The notes: generated by a model from the letters alone, not told the origin. DNA of 64,000 nt from Sphagnum magellanicum (GCA_021904315.1 CM038923.1:13398038-13462037); one strand, 5' to 3'. Positions 47,341 through 60,330 are shown, counted from the stretch's first letter. Numbers and translations: made by a program.

Positions 47341-49554
47341 GTTTCAAAAACTAAAAAAATTCCAAATTTTTGGAAAACAAAAAAAACCTTGACATTTGTA
47401 AACATCCTTTAAAAAATTCCACTCTTAACATGAATGTGTTATCTTGTTATTTGGTCCATTTAATAAGTTCTGGAAAAAAATTAAAGCAAATGGCCAATAT
47501 CACAAATTATGTGTTTGGTTATTCAAAAACCATTCATGGATAAAGGATGGTCAAGTTCAATGACATGAATAAGTTGATTCTAGTTCTTTAGATCCAAATT
47601 AAAATTTCTAAAAAAAGCAAAAAAATCAACAATCCCTTTCAAAATTTATGGTTACTAATTGTTTATCTATAAGATTAAATTGTGATACAAATGCCTCCAA
47701 ATTGACAAATCTAAGGAATGAAATTAGGTGAAAATAACATCACAAGACAAATCAATCCACATAAAATTTACAATAAAATGGTTTAAGCATATGATGCAAA
47801 CTTGATGAACACCAAATCAATGGTCATTCCAAGTTGAATAAACAAAATTCATATGTAGATTTTTAAAATAATTCCCATCTTTAACCCTTTTGAACTAAAA
47901 AAATTAGTGATTTGAAAATGAAAAAGTCAAATGAAAGAAAGAGAAAAGGAAGGACATTGGGTCAAGCTAACATGATTGAAGCATATATCTGAAAAACAAG
48001 GCTTTCCCAAAACCTTAAAAATTCAACAATTTTCAAGGTTCAAAGCAAACTAAGAATGTTTGAAGTAATGACTTCAAGAATAATACGATGTTACATGATT
48101 GAATAATTGTAAATCTCAGCATATGAAATTGAAAAGGAAGTGAACAAAAAATTTACAAGAAAAGAATGATTTATGACCATACAACTTACAAACATTAATT
48201 TGGCATGCAAGAACCTTCAACACCTTAATCATTTTATTTTTTTATCCCCAAGGTGACAAGACTCTATCGGATGAAAGACTCAACATATGAAAAATACAAA
48301 CCCAATATTTAAAAATGTATCCATTAAACCATTTGTCACTAGCATCATCTGAAATAAATAAATAATCTTGAAATTTGGAAAGCAATAGATTGGGCATGGG
48401 ATGTCACATGTATGACAAAGATAATAAACTACCCAAAAAAACAAACACCAAAAAGACTACATAACATGGGATGCCACATACATGGTAGAGACAACAATTT
48501 TTAAAAGGCAAACATAAAAGGACTAAAATGTGATGTGACCAAGAAACTCCAAGCTTCCATGCTACTAGGGAGAAGACAATAAAACCTTTGAAAAGTATTG
48601 GACGATATTTCATGGCATCTCCCTCACCCAACCCCACCCTCCCGAAAAGAGATAACCCCATGCCTCTTGGATGTATGTTGCATTGCTTCACTAGTTGAAC
48701 ATAATTTTTATTCCTTCCTTGTTTGTCACCATTTTTGACCAAGGATAATGGCAAGGATATACAATGGGGGGCTTATTTGTGATCAATATTAATTAGTTGG
48801 CCTTCCAATTTCGTAAAACACTTCGTATTTTGCGATAGTGCAAATGGAGGGTGTCCTTTATGTGGTAATGTTTCATAAAGAGTGAGAGAACATTTTGAAA
48901 AGTGAAATGCCCACAATGCATTTTGTGGTAGTGCAAATGGATGGCACCTTCTATATGTAGTGATGTTTTGTTGGGAGTGATCAAAAGAAAAATGCTGGTA
49001 GAGAGGTGGGTGTTTTGCTTTACATTGTGCACAACACCCTCAAGCCCACTTTCAAAATAATAGGCCCTCATGGCCCTTGATTTCACATGTCAAGGCGAAA
49101 CCAAACAAACCCCTTCCCTTGAGCCATCTAGAAATCACCCAATGACAAAGAGCCACATGCAGGCTTATGGCTTTCAATCAGTCCAAAAGTTGGGTCTCCT
49201 TGCACATGTGAAGACGAGAGTCTCTTTGCAGCCTTGGAACTTGTTGGGGGTAATTTTAATGGTGGACCTAGCCACCCCCTTTTCAGAGAGAAACAACATT
49301 TTGGGTGGTTTTCTTTTGGTGTGTAATTCTTCATCTTGTGCTCATAAATGGCAAAACAATTGAGTTTTGATCATCATGGAAGTTGTTCATTATCTATTGT
49401 AACCTTAAGGTTGAGAGAAAGACAATAATAAATAATGTTTGATTTTTATTACAATCTAGGTGCTCTAATTTGTCTCCATATTGGTGGCTTGAAAAAAATA
49501 AGGGATTAAGGTTTTAGCCATTTTAATGTAAAAAAATATTTTTTCTTGCCAAGG
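47341..49554. other. AT-rich DNA, no gene recognised
   Basis: Short frames at 48404-48754 (-), 48793-49086 (-) and 49070-49363 (+) show no known domain. The stretch 48840-48960 contains a loose duplication of gtagtgcaaatgga phrases. Confidence 0.4.
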
Positions 49555-49621
49555 GTTAGTTTTATTTGATTGTTTGGGGTTAGTTTTATTTGATTGTTTG
49601 GGGTTAATTTTATTCGATTGT
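49555..49621 (+). repeat. 24-bp tandem repeat, three copies
   Basis: The unit ttagttttatttgattgttt plus gggg repeats three times, the last copy with two changes. On the minus strand it would read as NKTNPKQS repeats. Confidence 0.9.
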
Positions 49622-50764
49622 CGCATGTTAAAAAGAAGGCTGCCTTGAAAGCTTGGAGTTTGGACTCCCATGATTCTACATGTTGGAGTCGGAACCCAAG
49701 AACCCCTATTAAGGACCCTTGACGAATATTTCATCCAACAAACCCCAGGGTATAGCCCAGGCTTTGCTACATGTGTGAGGGCCTTCATGGTCCCATTCTT
49801 TTGAAAACACCCAAGTGCTCGGGCTTACCCTACACAATTTCATTTTATTTTCAATGTGCGTATTTGATTTGGCCCATCATACAAATGTTTTGAAACTTTC
49901 TAGACTCCCCAAAATAGAAAGTATTCAATCCAAACTTGAAAAATATAAGTTCCAATATGTGTTGACCTATATAGATTCCAAGAGGACCACATTTGGGGGA
50001 GGGGGGGGTGGCAAAGTGCCATTTTATTGAGAACATGTTGGGAACTTGATGGAAACACATTGTGAACCTGGTGGCAAAACATTCAAGATCTCCTTAGACT
50101 TTGAGGTTTAAATTTCAAGTCAAGAACCAAATCAACATACCCATTAGAACTGATGCAGCTAACAAGAGACCACGAGAACTTTGTCCAACTGCCAAAGACC
50201 TGATCGACATCATTGCCCAGATTTTAATATTTTGAGCAACCGATTTTTGAAGCTCTCTTGCCCCAACAACAAATACACATAATTGCATGTAATAATTTTT
50301 CAGAACTCAAACATAGCAAAATCATACAAAACAAAAGGCAATCAAAAAAAAAACATGAAAAAGAGTGAGAGAATAATAGCGTACAGAAGCACAATGTTCC
50401 ATCACAAGACTCTCTCAACCCACCTCAAATATGCCAATTTGCGACAAATAAGAGTAGCAAGCAATTGTGATGACTAGAGTGATGAATCTGCATACAATCT
50501 TGCAAGTGATATTAGAGTTATCTGTAAAGTCACCCTCTGTTTCACGTCCTAAAGGTGCTTCTCCCCTCTTTCGGGGGTATCGGCAAAGTGATGAAATCTA
50601 GGTATGAAATGTTGAAACTCAGCATTTAATGCACAAGGTTCGAGAGTAATTATAGTAATTGTACACGTGGGAGCACTGAAAGTATATATGTAGTAGCAGT
50701 GGAGGCGCTTGGGAAAAAGGAAAGATAGGATGAAACTCAGTTTAATTGTTTGTTCAATTAATTT
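49622..50764. other. No gene recognised
   Basis: AT-rich DNA with a G-run at 49994-50009. Nothing else supported. Confidence 0.35.
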
Positions 50765-51195
50765 CGGTCATTTGGTGTCAAAAAGTAGAATATTGCTGAA
50801 TATTTCATAAGATTCTCTATCTTCCTCCACAAAAGCTTTATTCTTTGAGAAAAAAAAGTTTCTTTTTTTCCTTCCCAAAGTTTCAACATTTCTACAAACA
50901 ATATAATTAGTGTCTTTTGTGTAGAAGCTGCCAAGGCAGTACTCCAAGGCAGCTTGCTGCTTTAGTACATGTTTGTTGAAAATTTGATTAATTTTTGGAC
51001 ATTCAATGTCAAAAAGTAGAATATTGCTGAATATTTCATAAGATTCCTTCACAAAAACTTTGTACTTTGAGAAAAAAAAATGTTTTTTTTTTTTTTTTTT
51101 TTTTCTCCTCCCCCCCCCCCCCCCCCCCAAAGTTTCAACATTTCTACAAATAGTATAGTAAGTGTCTATTGTGTAGAAGCTGCCAAGGCAGTACT
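50765..51195. mobile_element. Two tandem MITE-like copies sharing one terminal sequence
   Basis: A 231-bp period links gtcaaaaagtagaatattgc at 50777 and 51008. Both units end aagctgccaaggcagtact (50925-50943 and 51177-51195). The second copy begins at 50938 with agtactccaaggcagctt, which pairs imperfectly with its own end, so it looks like a ~258-bp TIR element joined to the tail of the first. Internal words (ctttgagaaaaa, tttcaacatttctacaaa) resemble the MITE at 52315. Confidence 0.6.
51082..51128 (+). repeat. Poly-T run followed by poly-C run
   Basis: More than 20 T, then ctcct, then about 18 C lie inside the second MITE-like copy. This is a likely site of length variation or sequencing error. 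Confidence 0.8.
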
Positions 51196-51200
51196 AAACC

Positions 51201-51311
51201 TTCTCACAAAACACTAAAAGAAAGTTCCTGCGAACCAAACCTTAAGAGAGTTCCTGCGAACCAAACCTTCTCACAAAGCACTAGAAGAAAGTTCATGCTT
51301 ATCAAACCTTG
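51201..51311 (+). repeat. Short tandem repeats (26-bp and 43-bp units)
   Basis: gttcctgcgaaccaaacctt occurs twice 26 bp apart. A wider unit, ttctcacaaa.cacta.aagaa, occurs twice around it. Confidence 0.75.
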
Positions 51312-51478
51312 CTTGTAAAGCAATCTGAATTTGTTTTTTACTACCAAACTGACCTTTTCAGTAAGCACTCCGAGAAACTTCTTACCACTCCATGAAATTT
51401 CCGAATGTATTTCGAAGGTCGCCATATATATATTCATGAATATCCATCATAGAAAAGAGGATGGATCTTACTCCTAAA

Positions 51479-51506
51479 GAGTGGAGTGGAGTGGAGTGGA
51501 GTGGAG
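51479..51506 (+). repeat. (GGAGT)5 microsatellite
   Basis: Five near-perfect gtgga/ggagt pentamers. A simple repeat with no other context. Confidence 0.9.
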
Positions 51507-51966
51507 GGATCTTCCACATAAGAAGCCTCCACTTCAACATAACGATACCTAATGTTTTACTCATGCTTTGTGACGAGTTAAGCCCACGAGTTAGGAACTT
51601 CCCAACATGTGCCTTGTCCTATGCCATTTACCTATCTATCAAGCTCCTCAAGTTCCCAAGTTATTCCCCAAAGATGTTCCCAATAGCACCTCAATTTTAT
51701 CCCATTTGGTTTGCCCAAAGTTCAACTCTCATGTATATAAACTGAAAAGGTACTCTAAACTCGGGCACATTTGTTTCTATTTTGCACCTGGGGTCCAGAG
51801 AGCTGCTTCTATTGAAAAGTGCCCAATGTTTCAAAAAATTTGGTCGTGGGCCAATCAATGTGGCTCCTTCACCAAAAAAATAAAAATAAAAGAAAATGTG
51901 TGAGAGATCCATGAACTCATTAATATGAATCACAGTTTTTGTTCGGTTTTGTTGGCCTTGCCTACC

Positions 51967-52275
51967 AAGGCAACGATATTGTGTTTAGATTCAGTATAGA
52001 GTATAGTAGCTTGAGGGATATTTTGGCCCATAAGGGTTTTTAGGTTTATTTTTATATGAGGATTTTTGAAAGATGATATTTTTGGCTTGTGTTGAAACTT
52101 GAGATTAATTATAGAGTTCTAATACCCTGAAGGATTTTGGTTTCTTTTAGAGGATTTTTTGAAGATTATATTTTTTCATGGTGAAATATTTGAGATTCCA
52201 TAATTCTTCTTTTTCCTTAAGATACTTTTTTACTGTATTGCAAGGCCACAGTGTGACACACCCCTTGTTAGCTTG
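51967..52275 (+). repeat. Degenerate repeat related to 28213-28945
   Basis: It shares gatattgtgtt...gtatagagtatagtagctt and the gtgtgacacaccccttgtt phrase with the loop copy. A further weaker copy of the first phrase lies near 52095-52140. Confidence 0.45.
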
Positions 52276-52314
52276 TGGACATGATGTTCCTGTGCTAATG
52301 TTTTCTACTCCATA

Positions 52315-52523
52315 CCCTAGTTGAATAGCAGGTTTGTGGGGGTCTCTGCTGAATTTTTAAAAAATTTCGAAGATTTCATTTTGACAAATAATGTATTCCC
52401 CAATACTCCAAAATATGCTTCATTTGCCTTCACCAAAAAAAATTCTTTGAGAAAAATATTTTCAAAAATTTCAGCATGTCTAAAAATAATATAATTTTTG
52501 TTGAACCTGCTATTCAACTAAGG
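52315..52523. mobile_element. 209-bp MITE with 20-bp TIRs and TA target duplication
   Basis: The left end ccctagttgaatagcaggtt and the right end aacctgctattcaactaagg are inverted copies with one mismatch. TA lies directly outside both ends (52313-52314 and 52524-52525). The TA target fits a Tc1/mariner-superfamily source. No coding capacity. Confidence 0.85.
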
Positions 52524-53822
52524 TAGTGCACACCCATCCATTCTGTTTTGCATAATGTCCTCCTAACCAAGTCACGGGAATTCCGCCTGTCAAATGCTCC
52601 TTGCAGAATTCAGCTTGTATCCCTTGTAAGATGGGATTCCCAATAACCCTAACAAAATCTATTCGTGTAAATTGATGCAAACTAGTTCAAGGCAGTGATT
52701 TTTTGGGGTGAGTTTTTGCTTTTTTATAGATTTTTTGTGAAAAAACTTTGATGCAAAAACATAGCTATCACCAAAGCTTTTGCACATAATCACTCCTTAT
52801 TTGCTTTAGAAATTGATATTTCAACATTAATTATATTATTTTCAAAAAATGTTGAAATTTTCAAATTTTAAGTTTGTTTTGCAAAAAATATTTTTATGGG
52901 AGGAAAATAAAGTATCTATTTGAATATCTAGGAATATATATCATTTGTGGGAAAAGAATCCTCATATTGTATTAATTAATTGTCAAACATGTGTCGTAAT
53001 AGCCAAGGTAGCATGGTATATTGACACAAGACATACATGCTCAGACAAGTTTTGACAGTGGGAATAAGCTAGTTCAGGTTTTTAAGGTTTAAGGTTTAAA
53101 TTAGTGTGTAATGGTTTTGCCACTATTGGGTTTTGTGATTTGGTGTTGTAATGTATAGCATAATGGTAGCCCTTTTGGCTCTTCCATGTTATTCGGCCCT
53201 AAACTCTATTGGGACCAAAAAAACATGGAAGAGCCAAAATGGTCGCCAACATAACCAACATAATGAATAGGAAATCTTTTTTCATTCATCTAAACAAAAT
53301 TTCAACCATCTTTTTTAATACAATTTGCTACATTTGATGAAATTATAGTTAATTAGGTTTACATGTTACATGGTAATTGTAGCAATATGAGTATTAAAAA
53401 TGCACTTAAAACCCTACCCTACCCAACCCCCCCCCCCCGCCCCCTCGCCCCCAATAAGATTTTTTTGTTTATAGCCAACTTAGTTGTGATCATGTTTGGT
53501 AAGGTTTAACCAAATCTGGTTATAAACCAAATATGAAATACAAATCTTTAATCATGTTTCTACATTTTGGCTACACATTAAAAACCAAGTATAAAAATCT
53601 AATGATTTTTCCTGCTTTTTACTTTTAGCTTTTGGTGATTGGAAAATTCCAAAATCACCTAATTTTCAAACCTTGAATTTCGAATTTCATTGTTTGGTGA
53701 AGGTTGATTTGAATCTTGAAAGAGTGGAACCCATCATGGGCTACTTGCATGTTGTTTACATCAAAATTTCTTATTCTTCATCCATCAACCCGTCCATTTA
53801 CAAGCATGATTGAACGTAATAA

Positions 53823-54288
53823 TGTCGTGATGTGTAGTGTCGTGACGTACGGTGTCGTAAGGATGAAAATACGTAATAAATCCTTCTTAACAAAAAGACT
53901 AAAGTCAGTTAAAGGTATTAACTAATCAACTAAAAAGATATGCATGCACACATATATATACAATGCACAAGGGAGGCTGAGATGAAATTTTCATGTATAT
54001 TGAATTGCAAAGAAAGAAGGAAATGAAATGTATGTAGACGGTGGTCGTGCAATGGCCGTCGTGAACATCTAGAAATCCTAGCTTATTATAGAAGAAACTC
54101 CTGACAAAGGAATTCTAAAAAAAATAAAAGGAGAAAAAAAGGGTCAGGCCTTTTATACCACCTCCAACAAACTGAAACCCTAAATACCAAATAGCGTACT
54201 ATCACCTAAGACCATACGTTAACCCTAAAAGCGCACATAGGCATGCCCGTAACTAGCCATGATGTATGAGGCCATGTACGGGCATGAC
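53823..54288. mobile_element. Possible solo LTR or similar insertion in right arm
   Basis: A 466-bp insertion relative to the left arm (empty site near 15333-15345). AATAA flanks it on both sides (53818-53822 and 54289-54293), which is the 5-bp duplication typical of LTR elements. It begins TGTCGTGA, with this word recurring about every 15 bp at the start, and ends near GGGCATGAC(A). No coding region is present. It is younger than the arm duplication. Confidence 0.6.
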
Positions 54289-54739
54289 AATAATACTCAA
54301 TATATACATGATGTATAGAGAACTTGAAGAAGAGATCCACAAGTGAAAGCATTGACTACATTCTATTATTGGGTCAAAGCTCTTGCAAGGTTTGTTACAT
54401 TTGCACTTATTCATAAACCTTGTGTTTTACATGTTTTTTTTGTTTAGTGAAGATAATTTGAAAACTTGGTGTGTCTCCTTATTGCAAAATGTCATTTGTG
54501 GCATCATTGTTTAAAATTTTTGTGTGTATTTCAATTTTTGCACATCTATGTGGTTAATCAAACCTTTTTATAACCATTGAGAAGATGGAGAGTTCGTTAA
54601 GGTCCACTAGTGTTTACTTAAAACCTTTTTTGTTTATACATGTGTGTCATTTTGAGGTTACATAACATAACAATTAAATGTACATCATGTAAGGTCATAA
54701 ATTTAATTACACCAAGTTGATTTTATCATGTGAAAGCCT

Positions 54740-55620
54740 AATTGGCAAGGCTTGATTAACGCACCCCCGAGCTCCTTAATGAACTCAAATGTGAGTCTAA
54801 ACTGAAAATAGCGGTAGTCGAAACATGCTCCCTAACTCACAACACTTTGAGAGGGGTAAAAGGGCATGTTGGAGCTCTAAGATGGGACTAGAAGAGTAAC
54901 AAACATCAGCTATTCACATGGACTTGCACAAAACCAACACAAAGTGGTTAGTGCATAATTGGAGCACTTTTGGTGTTAGGACGAGCCATGGGTAACTCGG
55001 GCTCATAAAACTCACCACGGCCCAGACTTGGGGGAAGCCACCACCTTTCCCCTTATAGTATACTTTGTGCCTCTCCACGAGGCCCACATGCAAATGGCTT
55101 TTTGTTACGAGACTCCCACGATTTTGGGGCCTTATAATTTTGTGTGCAAACCTCCAATTGAAATGAGGTCTAAAGCAAAATTATAGCCCTCATCGAGAGC
55201 TTTCAACGATATGTCGCACGCCACTTGAACATAAGGAAATCGAGTCAATTTCCGACTTTTAGTGGTCGAGAATCAAACTACCAATTTGACTCTTGGCCTT
55301 TCTTTTGGTCATAACTTATGTTTCAATATCCAAATGGGTGATTCAAGCCCATTTTAGACATCTACGTTTCAATAGCTTTTCAATGATATAAAAAACTCCT
55401 CAATCTATTGGGTTTTGATCCCTACAATTTCTCCTCAAAGATTTGAAAGTCCACCAGGACTCTAACTCCCCAAATGGGAGTTGCCTTGGGAGTGTGAAGG
55501 TTCATTTTCTCACACTCTCCTACACTCCCAGGAATAAGATGTGTCTCCCGGGCTTCCATCTTGTCCCACTCTCTTGCAAGCCCTTACTTTGATCGCGAGC
55601 CCAAGGTTATGGTTGAGACA
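54740..55620 (-). repeat. GC-richer block, right-arm copy
   Basis: Inverted counterpart of 13960-14900. See that entry. Confidence 0.4.
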
Positions 55621-56655
55621 TTGATAGTCCCTATCAAGCTCACATTTGAGGGGAAAGTCAAGTTGCAATCAACAATAGGTTTTTCAATTCTTTCATATAC
55701 GTAAATGCATTTACATTTTTTGTAAATGTTTTGAGTCTTTAGCTCAACTAAAGGGTGCAAGCAAAGTAAAGTAGACAATTCATGGCTCCTTGTTAAAAAA
55801 ATTACATGTAGCCATGAAAAAGTTTTAATGTATCGAAAGTAGATTTTTTTTTTTGGTATAATAATTAACATGATGAATCTTTCATTTCATATTTGAAAAT
55901 TTGGAAAACCCCATTTTGAAAGTAAAATGAAATAGAATTTTTTAAAATGTTTTTACCTACATAAAATGTTTCATTTTACAAAATGGGTTACCTATAAATG
56001 AAATATTAATTTATTTAAAATTTAAGTTTAGTGGATCTCTAAAAGATACTTATGTATTATCAAATTATGGATTTTATAATCATAATATGTCAAATTATTA
56101 ATATGAAGTAAATTTGAACACCATTTTGATCTAATTAGTTTCAAACGTACTTTCAACCTATTCTTATGAAACCAGAGTTATTCAAACATTTTATTCAACT
56201 TCCTATAAACTAAATACAAAGACCTATGGTTTTATATTTCTAATTCAAAATATTTTGAATCTACTTTTTTATGTCTATATCAAAAATTGTTTCATTTTCT
56301 AATTGGATTTTTAAAAGACTACTTTTCTTGTCTACTTTACCTTGTTTACACCCTAAAATGAATTGAGGTTTTAGTAAAAAAATTAGGTATGAATGTTCAT
56401 GCCAAGTTTGTTTCACTGCTTGTGGTTTGATCATTTCAATTACTAAGTTGTAAGGAGCTACAACAAACCATGGGAGAAATTTCTACAGTGTTATTTAGTT
56501 ATGTTCACTGTTTTATTGTGTTCCTTTAAATAGAAAAAATCACTAGTCTACAAATGAATTTGAGAATTATGACATTGAACCACATGGTGGGATCAAAAGT
56601 ATTTTGCAATTAATGTTTTTGGTTGTAAATATGGACAAATTCAAACATTTGAAAT

Positions 56656-56961
56656 TTACCTGTGTATTACAATTTGTGTTTTTATTTTTCTACTAAGGTC
56701 TGTAAACACAATAAAAACAATCACATGTGTGCGAACAATGTTTAAAATTATAATTTCATATCTTTGAAAAATCACAAGGGGAGCACAATAAATTGAATGT
56801 GTAATAAACAAAAATGATTCATTTTTATATGTTAAAAAAAATGGATGCATAATATATATAATATAAAACCAGGATATATTCAAGAAATATTTAACATATG
56901 TATGAAAAATGAAAATTTTAATATAATAAATTAAGATATGAATATCACATGTCAAATGCAA
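56656..56961 (-). other. Unidentified ORF, right-arm counterpart of 12567-12923
   Basis: 101 aa open frame, hydrophobic, same family of sequence as the left-arm ORF with a few substitutions. Probably not a gene. Confidence 0.2.
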
Positions 56962-57111
56962 TCCTTGAAAAATATTTAAACCTTAAATCAGCTCTATGGA
57001 TGTGCCACACATTATATGAAATGAATGTTGAAAATTGCTCCAAAAATAATTTTTAGGTGTTTGATGAGGTAAGCTAATATGAATTAAACATGTTGATCAC
57101 TATTTTTACCT

Positions 57112-57375
57112 TTAAGGGAAAGGGGAACCTGATTTGATATACTTGATTTGATCCTTAATTTCATATACTTTGCCAAATGATTTCCTATGTTGTTCACACA
57201 ATTTCAATGTGTTGTTTACCTTGTTATCAATAACACCACTTTGTATCCCATACATACTATTCACCCGAAGGTCTATTTTTTTGGGTTGATAGTTAAGTGA
57301 AATGGATACCTTATCCCATAAAGTTTGTCTTGGGAGTGCACTAAAGATTTTACCAAACATAAAAAAATTATCCAA
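57112..57375 (-). other. Unidentified ORF, right-arm counterpart of 12139-12381
   Basis: 87 aa open frame sharing ALPRQTLWDKVSISLNYQPK with the left copy. The C-terminus differs. No family recognised. Confidence 0.28.
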
Positions 57376-58689
57376 ATTTTTTTTGAAGAAAAAAGATGAG
57401 AGTCATTTCCAAATTTGAAATGCTAGATGGAGGAGGCATTCTATTTTTTGAAACAACCCACAAATGTTAGAGGAAAAAATCTAATGGGTTAAAGTACCTT
57501 CCAATTAGTTAGGTATCTAAAAAAATCATAATAAGATAATCAATGAATCTATAACCAAAAAACAAAAGTTTTCAATGATGATTTTTGTTGGCAAAGATCA
57601 CAACAATTCCAGTTGGTGCCCAACATCAACCCTGAACTCAACAATATCATATGGTTTTTCCTTACAATAGCAAGGTTTTGACTTTTGACCTATGTGAGGT
57701 AAAATTTGTGATTTCATTTATTACAATGTAAAATATGTGGTTTTTAAAATAGGTGAATTATATGTTCATTACTATTTGACATCAATGACATAAACTCATT
57801 TGAAAAATTGTAATATTGCAAGTTCAAATTTTGCCATTAGTTTGTGAGATTGATGTCAAAATTCCAATACTAATATAACATTAATGTAGCCTATGTTGTT
57901 GCCCCAAGTGTGAACACATTGAGAACTCAACTGATTTTTCCTTTCAAACCAAATTTTTGTAGTTTGTTTGAATTTCTAGCAATAAAATTCATTAAAAAAT
58001 CAATATCTTTCACACCTTAGCTCTAAAAATTGTGAAATAATTTTATTAAAATTGACTTGTTCAAGGCTTTTCAACAACACCAAGAATGCCCCCAAATTCC
58101 AATACAATTTTCAATTTCAATTTTATTTAATTTTCATTGAAAAAATGATTTAATAATGAATAGTTTCCACGTAGTAGTTCCAAATAGTCTCAATCCAAAT
58201 TGGTGCACCCCTATTCGTTGAAAGCTGAAGATATCAAGATGATGAAACCTTGCTAAAATTTATTAAAATAAAACACCCAATGAAGGGGAGAATGAAAAAC
58301 AAAAGGAAAGGACCCACATCTAGGCCATGAAACACAAACCTTTACCAAGAGGACAAGTAAGAAGAATGGGAAAAAATCACATACCCAACCCCCTTGTCAC
58401 AAGAAACATGTTAGAAAAGGAAAGGAGAGTTATGCTAGAAAAAACCTAACATAGAAAAACCTTCACCAACAATAATGACTCACCTCGAAATAGATGTAGC
58501 TGACATTTGTTGCAACACCACTAACACCCTCTAGTTATAAAATGCATGCAAAACCAAAAGAAGAAGACTTTTGATGACTTTTGTTACCTGAGTCATGTTA
58601 ACAAAACAATGGAAAAAATTGTCGGCTTGTTGATGCAAACACCCAAAAACCTCAATGGCAAGAAAAAAAACAAGTCAATAGGGGGGAGG

Positions 58690-60330
58690 CCTTAAAGGGT
58701 TCGACCTAAGCATTTGCGAGGCTAAACAACTTGTGCCATGAACACTAGCTGAAAGATGAAATGACCAAAAGCAAAGGTCATGATAGAAACAAGGCCAAGG
58801 ATGTGGGAGTCATCAACTAAAAAGGGAAAAAGACAAAAGAGAAAAGTGCTCGATGAACAATGCAAATCATGAAAATGGGCAAGAATAAAGAGGGGTTTGA
58901 CAAATAGATTGCCTTGGCACACACCAATAGATGAAAAAAGGATGGACAAATTTCCCGAAAGGAAATGATGACTAAAAAATGAAAGAGATTCGTAAGCATA
59001 ATAAACATAAACAAAAGGGAAAAGTTATTATAATTCGCCTCTTACTACCCAAAGCTCCTAGAATATGGCCTTACACAAAATGGATTTGAAAGCGTTTATA
59101 ATGTCCACTTGAAGTAATGCCCAATCAAAATGGACTTTTAGACTAATTTGGATAACATGAACCATAACTTCACACCCACCCCTAATATCCACACCACTGA
59201 TGTGGTAACATGTGTGAAAAGAATGCATCATTGAATTAAATACGCAATGCCTTACAAGCCAATAAAACACCTCGTTCATTACTATTGGTTGAACACCACC
59301 TAAAGGTTTGGCCAAAGTCAAAATCTTAGCAACATTAAAAATCTAAGCAATAGACCCTAGGATACGACCTATGGCCACATGGTAACCCAGCTAGTGAGCT
59401 GGATGAAAACATTCATTGTATGCTTTAGGTCAAAAGAATCTTCGAAATGTTTGAAGTCCATGGCTAAAAGACCCATGCTGACAAATGGGACAAATGCATG
59501 AATGCCAACATAAAAGAATTAAAAGAAAATTCAAGGTCTTCATTTGATTGAAAATTCATCTATGAATATAATCAACAAAAAGCTAAGCTTGAAAGATACA
59601 AAGCTCGCAACATGTTGATAATCTTAGAAGAGGTTAGAGTTGGGGCAAAGAGGGGAGGGGGGGTAGAGCCCTAGAAGTGCATGTGAATTCCCTTGCATGC
59701 CTAAGGGCTAAACCTTGTTCAAAGTAACAAACAGGGGGAAGGACAAGCACAAGATCTAAAAAAGGCATGGTCGCCAAAGGAACTTGACCCACAAGCAACA
59801 TCACCACAAATGCTTGTGCTTTGAGAAGATGTTTTGCTTCATATTTTTCCCAATCATTTGAAAGGAATCATCAAAGGCACGCTTTGGTCTTTTGATGCCC
59901 AACCGATCCACCTTTAAGGGGAAAGGTGAGACACCATTGTGGAAACAAAAGGAATAAATGTTAAGTGGCCACATCAAATAGATTTTGAGCAAGACAATTG
60001 AAAGGGAGTCGAAAACCTAATTGCACTTCTTGCCACAAAGCAAAAGGTATGTGCAAGTACAAATGGGGGTGATGAAGACTTCAATGAAAGGCACCAAGGG
60101 GTTCCAAAGTTAAAACCTAGGCCCATGTAGCTAGAAGTGGAGAACAAACCAAGGGGGTAATTGAAGCACCATGGGCATCGCCTACTAGAAGAACATGAAA
60201 ATATTTAATAGTGCATTTGGTGACACCCCATGCCATGTTGTGAAAATAATGACCCACATTCGGAATAAGAGATGTTGTGGTGGGCCCCTTTTGACCTATG
60301 AGGAACATAAAGGACCAATCGTGCAATGAA
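58690..60330 (-). pseudogene. Decayed LINE reverse transcriptase ORF, right arm
   Basis: Inverted copy of 9190-11000. Here the frame from LAKPLGGVQPIVMNEVFYWL through GVDIRGGCEVMVHVIQ to LQVDIINAFKSI (motif A, with its Asp) is open over 59058-59321, longer than in the left copy. The motif C region FLVDDSHILGLVSIM lies near 58800. Stops and shifts elsewhere make it non-functional. Confidence 0.7.

Larger units (their letters stand above)
41534..52819. other. 11.3-kb right-arm-specific region
   Basis: It lies between block B and block A of the right arm and has no counterpart in the left arm, where A and B touch. It contains an unidentified ORF at its left edge, an RLK fragment, several tandem arrays, MITEs and AT-rich DNA (separate entries). 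Whether it was inserted in the right arm or lost from the left cannot be told. No target-site duplication was found at 41533/52820. Confidence 0.75.

Noticed and set aside
49465-49788. Minus-strand 107-aa ORF with NKTNPKQS repeats
   Set aside because: The repeats come from a simple 24-bp tandem repeat, and the rest has no domain.
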